A stretch of DNA of 64,000 nucleotides from Ursus arctos (Eukaryota; Chordata; Mammalia; Carnivora; Ursidae): assembly GCF_023065955.2 (NCBI RefSeq), contig NW_026622997.1:22920001-22984000 (forward strand), given 5' to 3'. A program made the translations under genes and the position numbers. This document shows, piece after piece, positions 48,633 to 59,334 of this stretch (its first letter is position 1; each line of letters opens with the position of its first letter). The notes under the pieces are model-generated. The model was not told the origin of the DNA. It worked only from the letters and a program-made list of their open reading frames with translations, and made no database searches.

Positions 48633-48995
48633 TTGACATTCATTGTGCCATTTAATGAGCATGGAATATCTTTCCATTTATTTGTGTGGTCTTCAGTTTC
48701 TTTCATTAATGTCTTTTTAGCACTCAGTGTACAGGTTTTTAACCCACTTGGTTACATTTATTACTATTTTGTTCTCTTTGATTCTATTGCAGATGGACAT
48801 TTTCTTAATTTCTCTAATTGTTCAATGTTATTATATAGAAGTTCAACTGTATATTGATTTTATATCCTGCAACTCTACTGAATTTATTTATCACTTCTAA
48901 CAGTTTTGGGGTGGTGTCTTTAGTTTTTGTATATAATATCATGTCACCTGCAAATTGTGACAGTTTTTTATCTTCTTTACCAATTTGGATGTCTT

Positions 48996-49319
48996 TTATT
49001 TCTTGCTGCAGCTAGTATTTCCATTACTATGTTGGACAAGTGGTGAGAATGCACATCTTTGTCTTCTTCCTGATCTTACAGGAAATGCTTTTAATCTTTC
49101 ACCATTGAGTTTGCTGTTAGCTGTAAGTTTTTCAAGTATTTTCTTTATTGTATTAAGGTATGCTCCCTCTAAACACACTTCATTGAGTGACAACGGGTAT
49201 TGTATGTTGTCAAATGCTTTTTCTGCACCTATTGAAATAATCATATGGCTTTTATTCCTCCTCTTGTTAATATGATATATCACACTGATTGATTTGAGGT
49301 TATTGACCCATCCTTGCAC
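48996..49319 (-). pseudogene. L1 ORF2 reverse-transcriptase fragment
   Basis: A 107-residue minus frame with AEKAFDNIQ, corresponding to reverse-transcriptase motif A (the aspartate is kept). A run follows toward the region before the second catalytic motif, but that motif is not reached in frame. Non-functional. Confidence 0.82.
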
Positions 49320-49800
49320 AGCTGAAATAAATCACGCTGGATCATGGTGAATAATTTTTCTAATGTACTGTTGAAATCGGTTTGCTAATATTTTATTGAA
49401 GATATTTGCATCTATGTTTCATCAGGGATATCAGCCTGCAATTTCCTTTTCTTGTTTCCTTCTTTGGTTTTGACATCAGGGTAATGCTGATCTCATAAAA
49501 TCTGTTTGGGAGTGTTTACTCTCCATTATTTGGAAAAGTTTGAAAAAAAATTGACATTCTTTAAGTATTTGATAGAATTCTCCAGTGAAACCATTTGTTC
49601 CTGGACTATTGTTTATAGGGAGGTTTTTATTACTAATTCATTTTCCTTAGTAGTAATTGATATGTTCAGATTTCATATTTCTTCATGTTTCAGTCTTTGT
49701 AAGTTGTGTGTTTCTAGGAATTGATCATTTTTTTAGGTTGTCCAATTTGTCAGCCTATCGTTGTTTGTTGTAGTGTCATAATCCTTTGTATTTGTGTGAC

Positions 49801-50900
49801 ATTGCCAAGGCTTTTTAAAGTCATGAGTAGATATCGAATGTTTTAAGTTATATTTTATGCATCTGTTGAAATAATCATTGTAATTTTCCTTCTTTATTCA
49901 GTATACATGTTAATCACATTGGTTAGTTTCTGAATACTAAATCAAGTTGGCATTCCCAAAATAAACCAAAAAAAGTAAGATTTATTATCCTTATTGCTCA
50001 ATTCACTGTGTTAATATCTTATTTAGGATTTTTTTAGATTCAACTGGTTTTTTTAATAATATTTGTCCCATTTTGCTGTCAAGTTTCCTTACATACTGGA
50101 GATTATATTTTTAAATTTCCTAATCTCTAAAGAGTTGTAAAGCTTTAATTCTGTAAAATGTTTGAAAGAATTAGTGAGACTTCTGAGCCTAAAACTTTCC
50201 TTATGAGAAGGTTGTTAATTATAAATCTAATGTATTTAATATTATTCTGATTTTTTTGTATTCTTGTGTCAGTTAAGGTCAGTCACCCCTGACTTTTTTT
50301 AGGAACATGTCAATTTCATCTACCTTATCAAACACTGTTTAAAACTGCTCAAATATAATCTTTTAAATGTTTGCGGCAGGATCTATAGTGTTGTCTCCTT
50401 TTGTATTCCTCATGTTAGCTATTTGTGTTTCCTACCTCTTTTCATTTAATCAGTCTATCCTAGATTTAATAAATTTTACTAGTCCTTTCCAAGAATAAAC
50501 ACTCAATTTTATTATTTTTCTTGATGATTTTGTTTTATTAATATTTTCTCTTACCATTTCCTTCTTTCTACTTTTTGGGGGAACTTAACTCCCTTATCTA
50601 ATTCTAACTTATTAAGAAGAATCCTTAGCTCATTTATTTTTAGATCTTGTTCTTTACAAATATATAAATTTAAGGCTATAAACTTAAAGCATAGCTTTAG
50701 CTGCTTCTCAGTGACTTATTTTATTAGTAGCAGTAGTACCTTTGTATTTTTTAATGCATAGGCCTACATTTTACCACTTTAAAAATATTAAATCTACTTT
50801 TATTTACATACCATTACAAGCCTCTACACTATATATATAGATATAGATATAGATAGATAGATATAAAGAGGGGACTTTCAACTTCTCATTGTCTAAAAGA
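49801..50900 (-). mobile_element. old L1 ORF2 remnant plus non-L1 DNA (duplicate copy 2)
   Basis: Paralogue of 38816-39935. The start ('gacattgccaaggctttttaaagtcatgag') picks up ORF2 where the remnant ending at 45645 left off. The end carries the shared non-L1 'gcataggcctacattttaccac' stretch and an ATAG repeat. Confidence 0.7.
50829..50868. repeat. (ATAG)n/(AT)n microsatellite
   Basis: TATATATAG then GATATA and GATA units. The paralogous site in copy 1 (about 39860) has only 'ttagatatatgt', so the repeat grew in copy 2. Confidence 0.9.
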
Positions 50901-50924
50901 TACATGGGAAATATAAGGACATTT

Positions 50925-51280
50925 GCCTACATTTTTTATTGAAGTATAGTTTACACACAGTGTTGCCTATACTTTTTTGTTTTTTGGATTTTATTATTTT
51001 TTAATTATAGTTGACATATAATATTGGTTTCAGGCATGCAACATAGTGATTTGACAATTGTATACATTACAAAATACCACAATAAGTGTAGTTACCATCA
51101 GTCACCATACAAAATTACTACAATATTGTAGACTGTATTCCCTATGCCCTGCTTTTCATTCTTGTGACTTACTTATTTTCATAACTGGACATTTATACCT
51201 CTTAATCCCCTTCACCTCTTTCACCCATCCTCTCACCCACCTCCCTTATGGCAACCTCCAGTTTCTTCTTTGTATTCTGT
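50925..51280 (-). mobile_element. L1 3'UTR, antisense (left part of a split element)
   Basis: 'tattgaagtatagtttacac' and 'tttcaggcatgcaacatagtgatttgac', then the C-rich block. It breaks off at 'tttgtattctg'. The next part of an L1 3'UTR ('catatggtatttgtctttct') appears at about 57275, so 51281-57262 interrupts one element. Confidence 0.78.
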
Positions 51281-52507
51281 GGCCCATACAATCTTCTACA
51301 TGCCATTCTTCCATAATGACCCTTGGGCCAGATATCAGAAGGTGACTTGTACTCCTATGCCTGCCATGCTCACAATATAGATGGCAACATGAGATTAATG
51401 TAAGACCAAAAGAAAAACAACTTAGAACTATAGTTTCCCAATGATCTGGTAAAGAGGTGCACTATCTAGTGAAGGCATCAGCAAAAAAAGATCTCTATAT
51501 AATCTCTATACAACCTTTTGCATATGTTATGCTTCACGTTCGGCATTCTATAGACCCTGTATTTCTTACTCTTGAGGAATAGGGTGACTCCAGCTACTTC
51601 CTGCTGAAAAGGGGTGTAGGTCAGGATTTGAAAAATGAAACTGCCTTGTGTCCAATTGCAGATATTCCCTAGTAGTAGGTTGAGCCCCCATCGTTTATAG
51701 AGCCATTATTTTGGAACTCTCATGTATAATTTTAGCATTTTATTTCACATTTCATAACAAGGTAAATTACATCAGTTCAGTTAAACAATTGTCTCATTTT
51801 AGGAGGCAGTTCTCCAGGATGGCTTGCAAAGCCAGGTCTATAGTGTGCAAGCAATTGGGTAGAAAATAAGCCAGATGTGGAAGGAATCCATAAACATTCA
51901 GGATCCAGCCCAGTTTTATAAGTAAACAACACACATTCAAGAGCAATTCATCAGAACTAGAATCTAACACCCATAAATGTGTGTTGCTGAAAAATAATTT
52001 TTTTCTCTCTAAAATAACCCCATTTCCATCAAAGATAGCCAAATTAAGACTAATTTGTTTGTAACACAAGTTCGGTTTTAACAAACTTGGCCTAATTTCT
52101 ACATAAATGCAGAAAGAACAGTGTTTGACCATATATGTTCTTTTAAATGTGCTTTGCTGGAAATTTTTATAAGGAATGTCAGATTGATTTCTGTAGGAAT
52201 GAGGTAGGGAGAAAAAGATAAACGTTTTCTTAAATCTGAGAGAGCAAATATCAGAGAACCAGTGATGTTTCAAACAAGACTCATAAAACTATAATCATCT
52301 TCTTCAATTCATTTAGTCTCATGTTACTAATTCCTGTTCTGTTTGAATACAGTTTTTCCATTAGTTCCAGAAATTATTACCCAGCTTAGTTGCATGATCT
52401 TAAGGGTATCAGAAACTCGTATTCATTAACAGTCCTCTCCATGAACCTCCCTGAAGACATTTACAAGAACATTTGAACAATATCTGTAAATGACAAAAGA
52501 CTAAAAA
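51281..52507. other. non-L1 DNA, possibly retroviral or unique
   Basis: Left part of the 6-kb block. It has no recognised L1 or SINE landmark. A minus-strand AATAAA (complement of 51739-51744) lies about 50 bases beyond the stop of the frame 51794-52273. It may belong to the retrovirus-like sequence further right, but that is not shown. Confidence 0.4.
51794..52273 (-). other. unrecognised 159-residue open frame
   Basis: The longest frame outside L1 and SINE DNA. It has about eight cysteines, two leucine-rich hydrophobic stretches near the C terminus, and no motif I can name. The AT-rich setting and absence of splice or promoter evidence make a chance frame or a decayed viral gene more likely than a cellular gene. 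Confidence 0.2.
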
Positions 52508-52519
52508 ATGGCCATGGTT

Positions 52520-52708
52520 TGGGGCACCTGAGTGGCTCAGTTGATTAAGCGTCTGACTCTTGATTTTGGCTCAGGTCATGATCTCAAGGTTGTGAGACTG
52601 AGCCCCACATCAGCCTCCAAGCTGGGCATGGAGTCTGCTTAAGATTCTCTCCCTCTCCCTCTGACCGTCCCTCCTGCCCCTGCTCTGTAAAAAAAAAAAA
52701 AAAAAAAA
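52520..52708 (+). mobile_element. older Can-SINE, sense
   Basis: GGGGCACCTGAGTGGCTCAG head, 'gcgtctgactcttgattttggctcagg' body typical of an older Can-SINE type, and an A-run tail. TSD ATGGCCATGGTT/ATGGCTATGGTT at 52508-52519 and 52709-52720 (one mismatch). Confidence 0.95.
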
Positions 52709-52831
52709 ATGGCTATGGTTGAAGATCTGATGAGTGTTCATTTTAATGCAGTTGACAAGGAAAATTTTGTTATTTCTGCGACACAACACTTAAATAATTA
52801 GAATTACAAGGGATGATGTCATTCCAGGACA

Positions 52832-52945
52832 ACACACACACACACACACACACAGACTCTGTCCCTCCCCGTCTGTCCTGTCCAGTGTGTCTAAGTGTCC
52901 CCCCACTCTGTGTCTCTCTGTCTTTCCCTGTGTGTCTGCGTATTG
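52832..52945. repeat. (CA)n microsatellite with adjoining CT/TG-rich tract
   Basis: 52832-52853 is an (AC)11 run. The next 90 bases are a low-complexity 'ctgtccctc/gtgtctgt' pyrimidine-rich stretch. Frames over it on either strand are repeat-derived. Confidence 0.93.
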
Positions 52946-53212
52946 CGAGCCGGCCCCTGGTGTCTCTCGATCAGGTCCTGGTGTCACTGGGTGGGGAGGG
53001 ATCAAAATCTTAGGAGTTTTGTGTAAATTCTACAAAAGTTATAGCACTTATCTAAACGATATAATCTAAGATTTATTATCACTTATTTGACAGTGCTTCC
53101 CATGTAACTTAACATGCCAAACGAACAAGCCTAATTAGTCAAAAAGACTTCATTTAAACGTTGAACTTTTCAGAAGTTTGTTAAAAATAGCAGGTTTTAA
53201 AGCACATATCTA

Positions 53213-53389
53213 GGGGCACCTGCGTGGCTCAGTTGTTAAGCATCTGCCTTTGGCTCAGGCCATGATCCCAGGGTCCCTGCTCTGCTGGGAGCCTGCTTCT
53301 TCCTCTCCCACTCCCCCTGCTTGTGTTCCCTCTCTCACTGGCTGTGTCTCTCTCTGTCAAATAAATAAATAAAATCTTAAAAAAAAAAT
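53213..53389 (+). mobile_element. Can-SINE, sense, internally shortened
   Basis: GGGGCACCTGCGTGGCTCAG head and AATAAATAAATAAAATC tail. The middle jumps from 'ccagggtcc' to 'ctgctctgctgggagcc', skipping about 25 bases of the usual body. TSD AAAGCACATAYCTA at 53199-53212 and 53390-53403. Confidence 0.95.
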
Positions 53390-53403
53390 AAAGCACATAC
53401 CTA

Positions 53404-53736
53404 AGTAGCATCACAGATCATCACAAAATTAATCTTTTTAATCAAGGCAGAAATAAGAGCTTCTAAAGGCAAATATTGGTTACATAGTTGTTAGCAAATC
53501 TTAGCTCTTCTAATACTGAGAAGATTTCACTTTAGGAATTGAGGACCTGAGAAAGACAAATCATTAGAAACTTTTTCCAGCCAGATAAAGAAAAATCTTT
53601 AATTACAATGTTCTATCAAGAGCAGACCAACAATTCAAAAAACAAACAAAAAAAAGTTGGCATCTTAACAGAGAGAAAAATCAAATTTTAATCTTGTACT
53701 ATCATACTTTTGATATTAAAATTCATTCATTATGTA
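53404..53736. other. nothing recognised
   Basis: AT-rich non-L1 DNA between a SINE and the LTR-like start at 53737. No frame or motif stands out. Confidence 0.5.
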
Positions 53737-56271
53737 ACTGAACCAACTTGAGTTTGCTCCTTGGTGTGTCACAGAAATTATATCAGGTGATTTGTCACAC
53801 AAAGAAAACTTTTTTTGTAGCAAATAAGGAGATCACCAAGAATAACTGCCAAAGCCATGACTCCCAAGAGAGGGTGAATGGCTAAATTTTGTTTAGGGTT
53901 AGGGTGAATATTTAGATAGGGAAGCCTTGTCATCGTATGTAGAGGCAGGCATAAGGTCCGCACATGTGCCTTAAGGAAACATGCCTCTACATACATTGCA
54001 CATTGTTATGTAAATGATGCTGAGGCTCCTCTTTGGGTGCAGATTTTAGTATTATAATGAGGTAGAGGCAATTGTTGGTCATTCCAGGAGTCATTCCCTG
54101 GTCTCTCTGTGCAGGCATAAGATGCGGGGTTTAGCTCAAAAGGTCTGGGTGGTCTGGGCCAGTGGGACAGCTTGTCAGGGAAATTGCCATCACCGGAGGG
54201 GTGGTTTCAGGTTTCATTTGCCTGAGTTAAGAGGTAAACTGGAAAGAAGAGCTAAAGGAAAAAATACAAGGTAACGTTTAGTGAGCACAAGCAGGTGATA
54301 GGCAGTCAAGTTCAGACCTTGGGGTCTAGTTGGTGACAGGTTTAGTTCTGACCATTCATAAAATTCTTTTCCAAAGATTCTTTTCTCACAAACTTTCTTC
54401 AACTGTTTAGTTTAGATTGTCCTGATGTTTCCCTCTGTGTAAACAACTAGTCTTATTTTAGGACAAAATTTCATTCTTTTCCCTCAACAAAATGTATTTG
54501 CATTCCTCATGCGTTTCTTAACAATAACATGCATCTTACTCTCTTTGCATACAGAGATGTTTTCCTTACTGTTTCTAGTAGTTTAACTATATTTATTGGA
54601 ACTTTTAATGCTTACAAGCCTTAAATTTTTGTGCAAACTAAGTAGTAAGCAATTGTAAAATATTACACCAGAATTTTCTAGATTGGCAAATTTATGAATA
54701 CATTTCATAGTTTCTAGAAATGTGCCTTTCCATAGTACAATCTTTCAATAAAGCATAAAACATGTTTACTAACAGATCCAAATTTATCTTTAGTTTCTCT
54801 GTAATAACACAAAAGTATATAAACCTATGTTAGTAATCAATGTTTCAGTATTTATCTTATTTGGAAAAGACTCAATATCCAATGAATTCATACAATTTAT
54901 CATTTAACCTAGCAAAACTTGAAAGATTTTGGAAGTTATTTAAAAGTTTACCTACAAACCTTCTTATCTATTCAATCTATTTGTTAAACCAACAAAATTA
55001 AACTTGAATTTACCAGAAATTTTTCCAGATCGCATGAGCCTGAACAAAAGTTTGGGGTAGTTTCTATCCTTCTGAGTTTTAGAATGCCCAATCCTTGCAA
55101 GTGCTTGCCTTCAAACCAACTGCATAAATGGTTTGAAAATTAATTTTAGCAATACCATCAGAGGTAGAAAAGTATCTCACAGCTACAACATCCATATGTG
55201 GACACACAGAGAGACAGATGCAAAGACCCTATAGTTACTAACATTTGTGGAGATTTTCAAGATTTGTATTTGTCCCTGGAATTAATTCTGAGATTATACT
55301 AGAGTTTGGACACAAGAGCTCTTTTAGCAGTCTGCATTTTAAAAATGTTTCTCCCCTTGCCCTGCCCCCCATTTTTTTCCCTTCAGCCTCAGGTGACTGT
55401 GGGCTGTGTTAACATTTCAAAGACAAGATAAGAGAAAGAATGTAAAATTTTCCAAGAAAGGCTTTGGTTTCCTAATGCCAATAATTTACAAGCCACTTAA
55501 GATAAATAAGGGAAGCTTTGGGATCAGTAAAGGCATAGGTAAACTGAAATGCTGCATTTCTAGCTTTGTAAAGTTTTGTAAGATAAAGGAAGTTGCTTTC
55601 AGTTCCTCAAAGAACTGGCTTGCAACACAAATGACACGGGCCGATCTACCCATCTGATTACATCTTCCTCAACCTGCTTCTTTCCCTAGGGGTACATCTT
55701 TTTAGTTTCTTGCGTGAATACCCTGTGGGTATTTTTAGAAGATTCCAAATACCAATCAAAATACACATCCCACTCAAATTGTTTAGTTTAATCGCCAGCT
55801 TTCTCAAGTTGGATGTGCAAACACAATGATTAAGTATTTTAAAGGATCTTCATTTAGGACATTTGAGTATTAAAATCATTTTCAGTATAATCTTCTTAAA
55901 ACCTTTCTTTTGACCTCCTTTACCTGGAGATCTCTAGGCTCCACTGGAGCAAGCATTTAATCCCCTGGGGCATTTATAAAAGGTGGCTTTCTCTTAAAAC
56001 CCTTCCCTTGAGTGTTCCTTTAGTCTTCGCAATTAACGAGACAGGAGAACTAATTGCTGTGGCAGAGCTGCGGCTCATTTATCTGCCAATCTCTTGAGGT
56101 GTCAACGAGTATTCAAGGTGGCCCCTTCACCTCTCAGGTCCATAGACACCAAGCACAATGTTTCTAGTCTCGAGCCTTAGGTGGCCGATTGCCCAGAGCC
56201 AGTGCAAGCTGCTGTTCAGCCAAATGCTTCACTCCAAGTCTCAGATCGTGTAGGCAACACAAACCACATGT
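53737..56271 (-). mobile_element. putative endogenous retrovirus remnant, antisense
   Basis: 53737 starts TGTAACTGAAC, the same word as the LTR-like end at 56293, and stays weakly similar for about 100 bases ('tttgc..cttgg.gtg', 'acaaagaaa'). That suggests two LTRs of one old provirus around 54.2-56.27 kb. No gag, pol or env motif could be read, so the inside is either non-coding or too decayed. Confidence 0.35.
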
Positions 56272-56624
56272 CCCATGTGGGTCACCAAAATTTGTAACTG
56301 AACTCAAAGGGTTTGCGGCTTGGGGTGCATTAAATTGAACATTACCAAATGGAATGTTGAAAGCAAAGAATTTTTTATTAGTTGTTACAAGCAAGAAGAC
56401 GGGGCAACAGCTCTCAAAGCGCTCTCTCGTAATACCTTTTCTGTGGCATCTCATAATGCCCAGAGCAATGGATGAGTTATCGTTGGAACAGCTTATTCAC
56501 TTGCTCTTTTCCATTTCTTTTTCTCCACCATTTTGTGCAGAATATCTAACAATCAGTTAGGAATATTTGAACTGTCCCCATATGCATGCACTGATGCCAA
56601 ACGCTCAAAAAACCTGGCCACAGC
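56272..56624 (-). mobile_element. LTR-like end with primer-binding-site-like sequence, antisense
   Basis: On the minus strand the order is LTR ending ...GTTACA, a short spacer, then TGGTGACCCACATGGGAC (complement of about 56271-56288), as expected of an LTR 3' edge and primer-binding site. A minus-strand AATAAA (56374-56379) lies about 80 bases inside. The 5' edge of the LTR, near 56624, is a guess. The priming tRNA is not assigned. Confidence 0.45.
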
Positions 56625-56762
56625 TCCCCACATGGTGGTAGCTGGTCAGCCGGATTTCCCCCACGAACAATGATATTTCCTCCATGGACAACAGACTTTC
56701 CCCCAGCATGGCCCCTTTACTCATGCTTGTTTCACTTTGGGTTCCTGGCTTGGTTCACCAAT

Positions 56763-57256
56763 TGTTAGAAGATGGATGAGTGGCTATAAATTATCCCTCA
56801 AACTGAAGGTGCTTTGAGACTAAAAAATGAAGCAGGTGATCCTATATACATTATAGTTTTATTCAGGGTAATTTACAAGGAGGATCAGGTGGACGAGAAC
56901 CCAGAGCTGTGCAGCTAGTCTCTGCAAAGTCCTGACCTTAGTCTACAGATTTTATAGAGCAAGAGAATGCACGGGAGGACATTGTCGTGAAATCAAAGCA
57001 TTTGCATGCATTTAATTGACAGCTAACCTTTTATTAAATCTTGTGGTGCCAATTGTGCATCAGGGAGAAGAGATACCATGTTATCTTTAACAAATTTTTG
57101 GAGGGAAAAACAAGCCTCCACACGTTAAAGCCTTGGCAGGCATTTCGACGGTATGTATATTAATCTCCAATGGACCCAGATCACATAGCCCCAGCAGGTC
57201 ATTGAGTTGACATGAAAAAGATAAGAGGGCCAAAGATGGAGTCAGTATTGTCAGCA
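56763..57256 (-). mobile_element. second LTR-like element, antisense
   Basis: On the minus strand it starts TGCTGACAATACTGACTCC and ends ...CTTCTAACA, followed by TGGTGAACCAAGCCAGGA as a primer-site-like sequence. AATAAA (complement of 56858-56863) is about 95 bases from the end. Length about 494. It has the same architecture as the neighbour but different sequence, so probably another family or subfamily. Confidence 0.5.
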
Positions 57257-57261
57257 TACCT

Positions 57262-59320
57262 ACATAAATAAATTCATATGGTATTTGTCTTTCTATGTCT
57301 GAATTATGTCACTTAGCATAATACCATCTATTTGGGGGTTGTTTTTTTTTTTTTTTTGGTATTGAATTTTTTAAATTCTTTCTATATTTTGAATATTAAC
57401 CCCTTACTGGATATATCATTTGTAAATATCCTCCCATTCAGTAGGGTGTCTTTCCTTTTGTTGATGTTTTCCTTTGTTGTGCAAAAGCTTTTTATTTGGT
57501 GTAGTCCTGATAGTTTAATTTTGCTAATATTTCCCTTGCCTGAGGAGACCCTATCTAGAAAAATGTTACTAAAGTTGATCATTTGTGCCTATGTTTTCTT
57601 CTGGGAGTTTTATGGTTTCAGGTCTCATATTTAGGTCTTTAATCATTTTTTAGTTCATTTGTGTATGATGTGAGAATTTTCTCCAGTTTAATTCTTTTGC
57701 ATGAAGCTGTCCAGTTTTCCAAGCACCACTTAATATATTTCCCATTGTATGTTCTTGCTTCCTTTGTGTTAGATTAATTGACCATATAAGTAAGGTTTTT
57801 TTGGACCCTGTACCCTGTTGCATTGATCCATGTCCATTTTGATGCCAGCATCATACATTTTGGTTACTACAGCTTTGTAGTATATCTTGAAATCTGGGAT
57901 TATGATACCTCCAGCTTTGTTCTTTTTTCCAAGACTGCTTGGGCTTTCAGGGTCTTTGTGATTTCATGCTAATTTTAGATTATCTGTTCTAGTTCTGTGA
58001 GAGATGCTGTTGGTATTTTGTTATGAATTTGCATTGAATCTGAAGATTTCTTTGGGTAGTATGGACATTTTAATAATATTATTTCTTTCAATCCATGAAC
58101 ATGGGATATCTTTCCATTTTTTGTGTCATCATATTTCTTTTATCAGTGTTTTATAGCTTTCAGAGTACACATCTTTCACCTCCTTGCTTATATTTATTTC
58201 TAGGTATTTTATTCTTTTTTAGTGCAATAGTAAATGGAATTGCTTTCTTAATTTTTCTGCCACTTTTTTATTAGTGTTTAGAAATACAACAGATTTCGGT
58301 GTATTTTCCATTCTGCAACTTTATTGAATTCATTTATCAGTTCTAACAGTTTTCCAGTGGAATTTTTTGGGTTTTCTATGTATAGTATCATGTCACCTCC
58401 AAATAGTGAAACTTTTCTTTCCTTACCAGTTTGGATGCTTATTATTTATTTCTCTTGCCTGATTTGCAGCTAGGACTTCCTATGTAAATAAAAGTAGTGA
58501 GTGAACATCTTTGTTTTGTTCTTGATTTTAATGGAAAAGGTCTGTTTTTTGCCATTCTCTATGATGTTTGCTCTGGTTTTTAATATAAAGCCTTTATTTC
58601 ATTGAGGTATGTTCTTTCTAAACCCACTTTTTGAGAGTTTTTAATCATGAATGGATATACTATCTTGTCAAATATTTTTCTGCAACTATTGAGATGATCA
58701 TATGGTTTTTATCCTTTCTCTTCTTAATGTAATACAGTACATTGATCAATTTGCAAATATTGCATCCTTGTAATAAATCCTACTTGATGGTGGTAAATTA
58801 TATTCTAATGTTTTGTTGGTATTAGTTTGCTAATATTTTGTTGAGAAATTTTGCATCTGTGCTTATCATATATTGCCCTTTAGTTTTTTGTATCAGAGTT
58901 ATGTTGACCTCATAGAATGAATTTTTAGCTTTTCCTTCCTCTTTTACATTTTGGAATAGTTTGAGAAGAATAGGAATTAATTCTTCTTTAAATGTTTGTG
59001 GATTATATCTGTGAAGCCATCTGGCCCTGACTTTTGTTTGATTGGAGTTTTTTGGTTACCCATTCAATTTCATTACTAGTGACTAGTCTGTTCAAATTTT
59101 CTATTTCTTTCTGATTCAGTTTTGGATGATTACATGTTCCTAGGAATTTATCCATTTCTTCTATATTGCCAATTTGTTGGCATATAATTTTTCACTGTAT
59201 TCTCTTATAATCCTCTATGTTTCTTCGTTGTTGGTTGCTATTTCTCTTCCTTCACTTCTTATTTTACTTCAGTCCTCTCTCTTTTTTTTCTGTTTTTTTT
59301 TTTGTGGACTCTGGTTAAAG
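57262..59320 (-). mobile_element. L1 3'UTR scrap and ORF2, antisense (right part of split element)
   Basis: Continues the 3'UTR broken at 51280. It skips at a T-run (57339-57358) to internal ORF2 and then runs in order to 59320, where a sense L1 is inserted. Minus frame 57382-57582 is ORF2-like. Confidence 0.75.
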
Positions 59321-59334
59321 GTTTGTCAATTTTT

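Larger units (their letters stand above)
48245..49800 (-). mobile_element. L1 ORF2, antisense (continuation, duplicate copy 2)
   Basis: Resumes 'gtactttggaatctggaagtgtg' (copy 1 at about 35588) and runs to the shared join at about 49800. The Can-SINE at 48428-48632 splits it. Confidence 0.72.

Noticed and set aside
52790..53013. Overlapping frames on both strands over the CA/CT-rich tract
   Set aside because: Composition comes from simple repeats, with open frames on both strands at once. No start context or homology.
53886..53904. TTTAGGGTTAGGGTG, telomere-like
   Set aside because: Only about two units; too short to be an interstitial telomeric repeat.
55965..55985. TATA-like 'catttataaaagg'
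   Set aside because: No transcribed feature is placed correctly downstream; expected by chance in AT-rich DNA.
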